In this document: positions 26,101 to 38,100 of the stretch, piece after piece
How positions within the stretch are numbered: the first letter of the stretch is position 1
How the letters are laid out: the number at the start of each line of letters is the position of its first letter
Source: Atherix ibis
Taxonomy: Eukaryota; Arthropoda; Insecta; Diptera; Athericidae
Length of the DNA: 64,000 nucleotides
Reading direction: 5' to 3'
Assembly (NCBI GenBank): GCA_958298945.1
Contig: OY282606.1
Location: 95,425,696-95,489,695, forward strand
Notes under the pieces: generated by a model
Told to the model about the DNA's origin: nothing
Seen by the model: only the letters and a program-made list of their open reading frames with translations
Database searches by the model: none
Made by a program: the position numbers and the translations under genes

Positions 26101-29100
26101 TAAATCGCTCGATTTCGTTATTAAGTGCAATATTTTCACGAATAAGCCGTTGTGTATAACCGGCCATACAAATTTCGCTTGACTTGGTGAACTCATCTGA
26201 TAATTTCAAAAGTTTATATTCAACTTCCTTTTTAAGTTGTTTTTTATCGAGGACAATTTTTTGTTCCATATCATGAAGTAGATCTTTGTGTTTACGTTCC
26301 TGCTCACGTGAAGTTGCTTCCTGTTCATCAAATTTGGCTAAAAGTTCGTCCTTTTGGACTCGAAACTCTTCCAATGAATTTAGTTTACCATTTAGTAGCT
26401 TAATTTCTGATGTCAGTTGATCATGCATAGCCTTATATTTGAACTCCCATTCTTTAATTTTATTACCAGATTCCCTATTCTCTTTGTCACGTACTTTTAC
26501 TAATTCCTTGATGCGCTCGTCCATTTCTCTTATAGTATCAATTTTTTCACTTAATTTTCGATTTAAATACGCTGTAGTATCAGTTTTGTCATCTTCGAGT
26601 TTACGAATTTTCTCAGCCAAATCTTCATTGACTTCTTCCAATTTAGCATTATACGTACGAAGACGACCTAATTTATTATTTAAATCGGTTATTGTTATTT
26701 CATAAAATGTTTTATCTACAGCAGCTAATTTATCATCATTGTCTTTTGGTTTCTCTTTTTTTCCTTTTTTCTTTTTTCCAACCATTTTACCGTTTTACTT
26801 TTATTTTCAAATTAAACTTTACTTATTAAACTAAATCAGATGTGGAAAAAAACTTTGATTTTTTTTTATCAAAATTAATAAAATAAAATTATGTTATGTA
26901 CGCGAAAACCGATAAACAATGAACAGTAATTCAGACAAATGCGTATTTCTTAGCAGGACGACTTCCTGAATTTACCAAACCCGGTCGACAAGAGTTTTAG
27001 TTCTTTGATGAGTATCATGACAACAGACTTGCTTTTATTGATTAAATAAGCTTCAAATATGTTCGCTTTCGATCAGTAACTATAGAAGCTATTTCAGCTG
27101 GTTATGGAAAATAATAGTATAAGCGACTACATTTTGGAAAGATAATCAATAATATCAGAAAAGTATGTGTATATACAATATAATAATCTTAATATTGTGG
27201 ATGATTTTCCAACGATATTCATATATTTAACATACTTAATGATATGCATGCAGAATTATATACAACATTTTTAAAAATCTTTTTGGATGAAAACTATTTT
27301 AATCAACAAGAAATTCAAATAATAAAATTGATATTGTACAAGAACATAAATTCTACAGAAAACATGTTTAAATAATTTTTATGTTTTGATTTCTTTCTTT
27401 TTAAATAATACTAGTAGCATTTTTAATATTAAAATAATTATTACCTGAAATGTTCTTAAAAATAAAATTATAATTCAAATGCTCTAAGAATTAATGCGGG
27501 ATGAGAACTTGACATATTGGCAGTAAGTATGTAACTGCAGTTCTACCAGCAACTGAAAAAGAATAGTCAAAAATTTTAAAACCTTCAAAATCTTAAGACT
27601 GTGCACACAATTGCAAGCGCCGACCAACACGAAATACTGTTAATTTTAAGTCGAACCTTAAATTTACATTTCTAGTCGCAGTGCAGCCAACATATTATTA
27701 TATTTGAATATCTTTTTGTATGACAGCATTGTTGAAATTTAAATCAAAAGTATGATTAGTGCATATAAATTATTTAATGAACTCTTAAAATTTCAGTTAA
27801 GCATAATACAGAAAAAAATTTGCATTGTAATAAATAACAATGATTTTTGCAGTAAATGTCTGCTCGTATAATAATATATCAACAACTTTTCACATACTCC
27901 CCGTTAAATTCAATTGATTTCATTGAGTATATGCTCTTTAATTTTTTCAATTGTCTCCGGACAGTTAGCCACAGACCTTCTCCTTTCAGTATTCGAGCAG
28001 AAAGAACGTTTTTTTTCCCTTTAAGTATACGAGAACGTTTAAAAGTGGAGAGCAAAGAGTCTAACTGACAGAACCAGTTTTCGACATACAATAATTTGGT
28101 TAGAAAAACGGTCGGAAAATTTTTATTATGGCGCGTGCAGTATTTCATATGGAAGTGTCCTGTTGTGACCACATGCCATCCAACCCCAATTGACCCAATT
28201 CACGGAAGAACAAGTTCTGTAGAATCTCCATATCGTTCACTAGTTACCATAACAGCCTTGCCAGCATCGTCTTTCAACAGTCACTCTAATACAAAGTACG
28301 TGTTGTTTGTGAATTGTCACTGGATTTTTACATTACCAAAAGCAGCTATTTGATCTATTAACAAACCCGATATGTGAAAATGTGTACTTTATCACTCATT
28401 ACCAATTTCCTGTAAAAAACTGAGGGACATATGATCTCTGGATTGAAATTCTTGTATCACCTGAATTGTGTAATGGTATATATGAAAATATTTATACAAA
28501 ATATTCCAAACGATGGTTTGGGAAATGTGCAATTCTTTTGCGTTTTCCAAAGGTCATAACGATTTATGATAATTTTGGCGCGTTTACTTTCTATGACTGG
28601 TAAATACGAGTATCAACTGACAGAAAAACAGTCTACCAAAATAGCATTAATGTAACTATTATTTTAAATATGTGCGCCAAACCAATGTGTACAAATATAA
28701 AACTGCCCCTATCTAAAAGTGGTACATTTGAGCAGTAAGCTTTAAGGTTGTATTCCGTTTTTTGGCGCTTCAATTGTCTTTACTTATGCTCCATAATATA
28801 AGTGAGGAACATCCTGTTAATTAATTAAAAAACGTTTAAAAGAGTAAAAATAAATATATTATAAATAAAAGATGCGTTGTTTCCAATATATTGTAGTTCA
28901 GATAATTTATAATTAAAAACACTTTAAATATAATAAGATCAAAAATAAAATAATAATTCCTAATATTCTTCCAAATAAATAAAAAATATAAAACTATTCC
29001 GTACACCTGATAAACTAATTCATACAAACAAAACATATACGTATACGGCGTCTGATAAATAATGAGCGTACAGTAAATATTATATGTGTATGCACTGTTC

Positions 29101-32100
29101 TTAGACGGTTTATAGTTTTCTATTAAATGCATTTAAAGTTTTAATCCAACGCAATAATCGTAATATTTATGGAAGCTTTAAAAATCCTTCTTCACAAGAT
29201 ATAATAGAACATTGGCTGGAGTAAGTGCATCAGAAGGAGTAAAAATATTTTTCATTATTATTTATAATGTTGATTAACATAAATATGAACAGAAAATATG
29301 AATTATGTTATCGTTCGATTCTGTACAAAACTCCATGGAATAATTAAATAAAATATGATTAAAAATTGTAAACGTTAATTCTAATAGAAACTCATGTTAA
29401 AAATAATATACAAGTGTATATAAATGTATAAACTTAATATTAAAGATTTTTTATATACACAAGTAATAAATGCATATTCATTTGAAATTACAGGATTATT
29501 CATTTTGCAGTTTTAAAAGTTTAGCCTTGTCATTTGATAGTAATAAAATATATATATTATTTAAGATAATATTTGTATAGTACAAAGTTTGTCAATTTTA
29601 TAGTTTAGAATGTTTTGTTATAAAAAATGCGTTAAAATTATAAGAATTCCCAATAAAAGTGCGAATTCTGCTGTAGCCACGATGCACCCTTTAAGAGGAC
29701 AATATGGTCGTCTCTATAATATGGTCGGCTCATTTATTGCTCGGTGGATAAGTTGCTATATATCGCTATATATCGGGCTGAAGGAGTTATTTTCATAAAA
29801 ATGAGGGTGAAACAGTGACCATTATTTCTGAGAGCTATGACCGTATGATAACCGATTTTTGTTGGCCTGAACTTGAAAATTCTAATAAGTTCCATATATG
29901 GTTTTAACAAGACAGCGCTTCAAGCCAAACACAAGGACAAGTTCTGGCTTTATTATGTGAAAAGTTAGCAGAACACGCAATTTCAGAATTTGGTGACGTC
30001 AATTGTTCTCCAAAATCTTGCCATTTGACACTGTTGGATTTTGTCTTCTGGTCAAATGACCAAATGACAGTCATTTGAAAAAAATAATACTTTAAACAAA
30101 TAAGGTCTTGAAGAAATCTTACGGCAGCTATTTGAATGATGTTATATTCTTTGTCAAAATTTTGACATAATAAAAAGGATCAAGAAACAAAGAATTGTTA
30201 AAATCTTTTCTTCGCTGAAATTACTTCCCGGACAATCCAAAATATTCAACTATTGTGTATTTTATAGACATGTATTTATATTACTAATCTGGCATTTTAT
30301 TGTTACTTATTAAATTAATCATTGGCAGCCTCCATCATAATCTTAGTGTTGTGAACACACACGCAAACAAAAATCATCGTCATTAAAATAAACTTTTAAT
30401 AAATTATGCATCGAAGTTATATTTTATTATATTGGATTGTCCGGGAAGTAATTTCGTTGTTTATCAACAGAGGACTTAATTGTATTTTTTCACAACCAAC
30501 TTCATACTAAAGCCGCATAATCATATGTATTTTGACAGCTGACATAGCAAGGCTTGCTTCGATTGATTCTGCACAGTAGTTCTTGGTTGATACCTTTTTT
30601 AAATTTGGAAAGTGAAAAACAGCATTTTCTGCATATTTTACTTGTTTAATATATAAAAAATTATCCGATATGTATGGAGAAGATGCCAAAACTGGTTTGT
30701 AAAATTTCGATCCAACAATTTTGATCTCAAAGATGCTCAACGTCCTGGAAGGCCAGTTGAAGCTGATGTAGACACAATAAAGCCATTAATTGATACAAAC
30801 CGGCGAATTACAACTCGTGAGATCGCTGAGAGATTAAATTTATTGAATTCGACCGTTCATGATCATTTGAAACGGCTAGGTTTAATCTCAAAGCTCGACA
30901 TATGTGTTTCTCATCTTACGGAAAAAAATTTGTGCTATCGCATTGACGTTTGTGATTTGCTTCTCAAACGCCAAGAAAATGATCCATTTTTGAAGCGTAT
31001 CATCACGGGACGAGAAATGGGTTGTCTACGACAATGTTAAACGCAAAAGATCCTGAAGTAAAAAAAATGAACCGGCCCAAAGCACTTCGAAAGCCAATAT
31101 TCATAAAAAAAGGTTATGCTATCTGTTTGGTGGGATTTCAAAGGAATCGTTTATTTTGAACTTCTACCGAGCAACACAACGATCAATTCTGAAGTGTATT
31201 GTCATCAGTTGGACAAATTGAATGATTCACTTAAAGAAAAAAGCCAATAAATAAACTATTGGGTTGTTTGGAAAGTAATTTCGTAATGAAACCCAATATA
31301 ATAGGGTATATATTGGGTTTTATTAGTTTCCGGACAACCCAATAGAATAGTTAATAAATGAAAGCCAGTAATAAAAAATGAAGAAAATAGCTTACAAACA
31401 ACATTTTCAAAATTATAATTAAACATTTTAGGACGATTTCTTTTAAACAATCTAATAAAAATTAGATTTTAAAGTATATTTATAATAAATATATACAGAT
31501 ATATTTGATAATTATTGTAATTAAATTGAGAACTGTTCCATTCATTTATATTGAAAATATTTCAGATATTTAAAGTAATTTAAATATATTTCGTTTGTGT
31601 GTAGATTATCTTATTGGAAATAAATTGATAAATTGCTATTTTGGTAAAATAGTGAAATTCCAATAAAATACTTGTGATGTTTTGAGTATAAAATGGTTGA
31701 ATGATAGAATGTGAAAACAATACGAATTTATCATAATTAAAACAAATAATTAAATTAAGCTTGAATTGGTGGGAGTTAAGAGTCACGCTTATTATAGGAA
31801 GTTAATGGATTTCTTTCTCCCCTGACTAGGGAATACTACTACTACTAGGAAAAGTATTAACTTTAATTTGTTTGTACAGAATCAAGAACACTACTCCTAC
31901 CACCATGTTACCGAAGCCATCTACATTACTAACTATAGTAAACTAAAAAATTACAATAAAAGTATTTTCATTAATGGTTTGTACACAAGATGTAATGCTT
32001 AGCTTTTAACAAGTGATATACGTTTACTGTAGATTTTTATTATCAAATGTTTAGGTTCCGTGCCGATAAATAATTAAAGACAGTGTTTCGGTTGTAAATT

Positions 32101-35100
32101 TTCAATTAAGGATACATTTAGAGACTTAACGGCCTAGTAAGCAAGGATTTTCGATATGATAAAGGAAATGTACGAGGTGGTTTCTCAACTCTAACGCACA
32201 TTATTCTGAGGCACTTATAATAATACATATTATCTCGTTACGTTTAATTAATTGTAAATTTATTATTTTCCAGTATAAATAGAGTTTTTTTAAAAAAAAT
32301 TTATTTATTTAATGAAATTTTTCAATGAACTTTAAATTTTTTTTTGCAGTTTTTATATATTTTTCTTCGGAATTTTGAAATGTGAATGCAAGAAGTTGAC
32401 AGACTATAGAGAAATATCTTTTCATAAGAACCTACACCGGATTTTGCAAATGAGGGGCTGGATGTATATTAGATTTTTTGATTGTGGTAAAATGAAAATA
32501 ATTTTCATAAGAATTTTAGCCCCCTAACAAAACAAGGAACAATTTAATTTTGCTGCTAGAGCAGGTCGAGAGCAAGGTAATTGGTATAAAAGCCAGTTTT
32601 AAAGATTGTGTGCATAAATTTATTAAAATTATATTTCTTGAGCGTACTTTTAATACTTTTAAATTGTCTGACCAGTTATACCTAGTTTCAAATAAAAGAT
32701 GAAAAAAATTTTGCCTGACCAGTTATACCTATTTTTAAATAAAAGGTGAAGACACTCGCGGAATCTGTTTTGTGTTCCTAGAGTTTAAGTTTAAATGATT
32801 CATAATCAAACGAAGTCAATTTTCGTTTCTATATTCAAATGTTTTAGAGATAAGAACAAATAAATGGTACAAAATGAAACAAGAAATCATCTCTAGAAAT
32901 ATTCACATCGAAGAACATAATAATTCATTCATTTTAGTTTAAAAAAAACCCATATAGGTTTTTGAAATGATTAGTAGAGGAATTAAAATTTTTCAATTGC
33001 TCTTTAAAATGAAGTTGCCATTGTTGCTACAAATAGTATATACTCGTACGTTCTTATTCAATTCGAATATGAGTAGTTATAATAAATAAAAATTACCAAA
33101 GTTTTTTTTTGCTATAAAATTTGTATAAATTATATGGAAAGTTTTTTTTGTCAAATTAACCTATTTAAGAAAATTTACAACCTAAAAAATAACTACAATA
33201 TAAAATATTGTCATAATTTTATATTATTATAAATCATTTGATGAAAGTTTTACTTTTGAAATTTTATTATACATTTTGTACTTGATGCTATTAAAGAAAG
33301 AAAAATAAATTCGTAATAGGAAGTATGGAAACACGGAAAGTAAAATTGTATAAAAACAAACTAAGTACGATCTTTTTAAGAATAAGATGAATAAATGCAA
33401 AATAAGAATACCAAACTCTCAATTTTGATATACAATAACATAGAAAACTTATTAACTAAAGCTTCGAAAGTTAATTAACTCCCAGAGGGATCAGAGATGA
33501 ACGCTGGTTCTCGCATTATACGAGTATACAAAGATGTTATATTATTTGCATATAATAATATACGATAATATACTCATAATTAAAAGCCTTTTGAAAATCT
33601 AAAATTTAATTTGATAACATGCTTCCAGAATATAAACTTTGAATATAAAAATTTCTCATAGCATAAATTGTTGACGATGTATCAGTGTTGGAAGAATTCT
33701 CACATCCTATGAGCTTCGCTTCGATATTATTTCTTTTAAAGTGTATGGGAACAGTGAGTTCCAATTATTTTGATTAAATATTAAATTTCAGTTTAAATCA
33801 AATACATGTTAATAAGGAGAAGTGAAAGGATATTTTTGCTCTTTCGAGAATTCCGTGTCAAATTGACATTGGCATTGTCGTTATAGTCGGAAGCTGTTAT
33901 AGGAGCGTATGATGTTGAGTATTGCAAAACGGAGACGTGACAGAATTTTATAAGAATTTCACTGCCTTGGTGTGAATGTTAAAGGATTTTTACACTTTCT
34001 TGAAATGACGCAGAATATAAAATAATACATTTACTTAGCAGGCAGGCAATGAATAAAGGCAGATATTCTGTTTTTTTTGTTTAGCATGTGATGAGTATCT
34101 GCTTCGATGATATAACAATTTTCCATGCAAACAACATTTAAGGAGAACATACCTCACAGAACTTGGCTCCATATCGAGGTGGTGGTGAGTCGCAGAATCT
34201 GTACCGATTTCGTGTTCCTCCTGAGCACGTGGTAGAACAGGGCGTCCATTCACTCCATGGTCCCCAGCCTCCAGAATCCGAGTCTGTAAATTGAATAAGA
34301 TTCCAGCATAAAATGTGTAACAGAAGTGTCAGCTATAAAGTTACCCGTTACGGGAAATGTTGGCACACAGTCCATTCGAATATCCGCAACAGCACCTGAT
34401 ATAGCTTGGCTCACGTACACAAAACAGTACTCAACATATTTTTCGCTAAAGTAATCACAATTAAAATTTAGTGCATACTGGCCGCGGATGACTCGCTGTT
34501 CTGTAACATAATGTAGTGATGTTGGTGGGTTTAATGAATAAACGTCAGCTCTGAGTTTGGCAAAGAGTCGAACGCGGTCGGCCTTATCAAGGATGCAAGC
34601 TGGATACTCAAACATTACTCGAATACCGTGCTGAACGTCACAGGGTATAATGCTTCTCTCACGAACATTGAATACGAATTCTTCATTCCAATCGGCTTTT
34701 ATATAGGAAATTGCCGAAACAAATGATGGAGTCGGTCTCACTGGTCGCAGTTGAACTGCATAGTGTCCAGCTAATCCGAAAAATTCACAGCGTAACTTGA
34801 TTAACCTGGTTTTGGGAAAGCCTCGCACTTGTTCCGCGTACAAGACGTGCGATTTGGTTTGATTAGAGTCACTACAAAAAACCTCCTGACCACAATATAT
34901 CAGCTCTAACCAAAACTCTGGTATACCAGCAATATTCATATTCTTTAGTTCACACTCCACTTCCGGAAATGTTAGCAGCACGTCCACTGGTTGCGCAGGA
35001 TAAGTGCCAATCAATTCTGGTGTAATGCTTAGTTTTGGTGTTGGCCATCTAACGTCCAATTGTTGCCGTAAACGTTCGTCCTGTTGTTGTTGTTGGTCCT

Positions 35101-38100
35101 GTTGCTGTTGGATTTGATCCGAGTCATCCAACGATTTATTTACATTGTCTATTATTTCTAATTCATAAATTCCTCCTTTTATAAAATTATGGCATGCTAT
35201 CGAAATTTGCGTTACATTGTATCGTGGATCTGGATACAATCGGACTGTATCAAGTTTTTCTCTACCGTTATTATTTAATCGGCTTATTTCCAAATTTAAA
35301 TCGGAAAGTGATGAGGATATTTGTTCACCAAATTGCAATTGTATATGCAAATCACCGCTAAGTGCCGTATATAAACTGGGTACCATTAGTCTACCTTTTC
35401 GTACAGTGTGTACGTAATCTGAAATTATTAAAAATAAAATAATTATATATGGCATAAATCCTTTGAAATAAACTAAAATTACTATTATAAAATGATATAA
35501 TTTTATGTATATTTTCAGCTAGAAGTATACGTGTACGCTTCTAGCTGAAAATATACATAAAAATACCTAATTAAGTATACGTGTACGTGTATGGTCATAA
35601 ATAAACGAATATATAGTAAATATTTAGATTTGTTTTAGATCATAATTTTTCTATAAAAGTTAATAAATTAGAAAATAAAATTATCAAGAACGTAATAATG
35701 TGGTAGTTAATATAAAATAAGATGGTAGTAACTTGGTAGAAAATAATAATTAATGTTGGGAAAAATTTATTTTTATATGGATTTTATTTAATGCAATTTG
35801 ATTTAGTTTAGATTATTTACGTTCAAAGTTTTTTTTTGTAATTTCTTATTAGTTTTGTAGGCGATTTATTTTAGATTATTCGCGTTCAAAGTTTTTCTAA
35901 TATGGTAATTTCTTATTAGTTTTTATAATTTCTTATTATTAATATTTATCTATTATTTCTATCAATGGTTGATATGAGGCAAATTCTATAGTGCAATTTA
36001 TTTGACTACTATGAGTTAGCGCAAGTATGAAATTTTACATATTTATCTATATGAGGTGCGGCAGAAAAGTAATGGGACTGATGTTATCCCTTTTAAGAAG
36101 TTCCCTTGGACAGATATCTATCGATGGAAGCGTTGTTCTCACTCTTCGTAGTAGTGGAAGAAGTCTTCAACGCGGTCAATTTAACTTTCAGCTCCTCGGT
36201 TACAGTCCTTTGGATGTTATCGACAGGATCTCGCCAAACAAAAATACGCACACATACTAATATCAGGCGAATAGGTGGTCGGAGAACTGCAGGAATTCCC
36301 TTTTTTACACATACTAATATCAGCAGGTTGTCATGCTGGAGCATTCAGTTGTTGAGCCTTTCAAAGACCTTTTCTTGCAATGTCCAATCTAATAACATTT
36401 CTTCAGAGACTTTCAAGAACTCATCAGCTTCATTACTGATTGACGGTTTGATCTCATAAGAGTACTCATTTGTTCCACATTTTTATCAGTTTTCGCCATT
36501 GCTCCCTGAGCGAGGTTCATCTTCCACTGAAAAACTTGTGCTCTTGTTTAGGGAATAGGCTCGATTCAACTTTTTGTAAGCAAAATTTGTGAATTCACCA
36601 AAATTATGACAAAATTACATGGTACATTGTTGCTATAAATTTCCCTGTTCCATATTTCCTAATGCACTACAAAAACACAACTTCAATTATCGCACTCTAT
36701 AGAGTCACGAAGCTACTGGACAATGTTGAAACTTGTACTACATCTGTACGAGGAACTAACTTGAAAGCTAAATTAAGATAAAGCTTGCAGTATTACTGGA
36801 TTACTCTCAGTGATGCCAATTTCTCATTACTTTTCTACCACACCTCGAATAGTCGAGGGAATTTTTAGTCAAAGAATTATTTTCTAATTATATTTAGTTC
36901 AGGTTATAGAGTATAACTTTCGTTGAAGAAATTTGAATATTTTGAAACTAATATACAAATTTTATGTTTAACAGCAATTTAATCTGTTAATGTTTATTTT
37001 ATTATTTTTATTGTTATTTATTTTTTCTTTAAATTTATATAAACAATTATCAAATATGAAATATTTGATTTGAATATATTTTTGCTCGTCTTTATATTTA
37101 TTTATAAGCTTTATGAATGTTATTTTTGGTTTAAAAAAACTGTTTGTATTTCTGTTTTTGTCTAGTACTTTGTCACTGTGTAGTTGTTAAATCGAGGAAA
37201 ATAAAGAACATTAAAATTAGAATAGAAGAGAATTACTATAAAAGGAAATTGCTTTTCAAAAACTAAATGAGGCATGTAATTGTGTAAAGTATTATGATGG
37301 TACTGTGTAAAACATTGTAAAATGACGATTATGAAATGTTATGGCTGTTTAGTCATAGAATAAAAAAGTTTCAGAAAGGAGCAAATTGCTTTTATCGTTC
37401 CGTAAGTTTGTCTATTTAGTACGGCACTCCATCTGTTTCCATTAGTTCTTGTATTATATTGTATTAGTCGTCGAGCTTCATCAATCTATTTTACTGTATA
37501 TCGGAAAAGAGAATTTTTAGTTAATTATTTTAAAATATTCAAAGCAATTTTGTTTTAGTACTCGTTCTACAAGAAAATATTCTGTTCATTTTTAAGATTG
37601 TTTAATGAGTTAATTGGAACCATTTCAAATTTTAATAGAATTTTCTCGATCTAGTTAAAAAAATACTAATGTCGTACTGTTAGTTCTTAAGGAATACAGT
37701 TACTATTACTACCACCGAACATTTTCTATTACCGCATATTTAAGTGATGATACAGTACGTGGCAATTGATGTTATTGTAGTTATTATGTTACTTTCAATA
37801 TAAACAAACAAATATGCATTTAGAAGAGTAACATTTAATAAAATATATTTTATGTACTGACTTTGATAAAGTTTTTAAACCATAGTATTGCTTAAACCTT
37901 GCATACGTGTAACTTATAACGTTTTTTAAGCGACTGCCATAAAGCTTCTGGCAGCACTTGATCTTTCTAAGGTAATTATCGGTGACTTTTTTTACATATT
38001 TCAGGCCGTAATTGGGTCATTGTTTAACATGGTCTTATTAAGTTTTATGATTATCTGAGTAAATACGTTTTTTTGTATTATCTTATAAGAAAAATTCAAT

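Noticed and set aside
34035..34253. Separate frame next to the TSP1 exon
   Set aside because: It overlaps the TSP1 exon in the wrong frame; the correct frame shows WSEWTPCSTTC and is bounded by splice sites.
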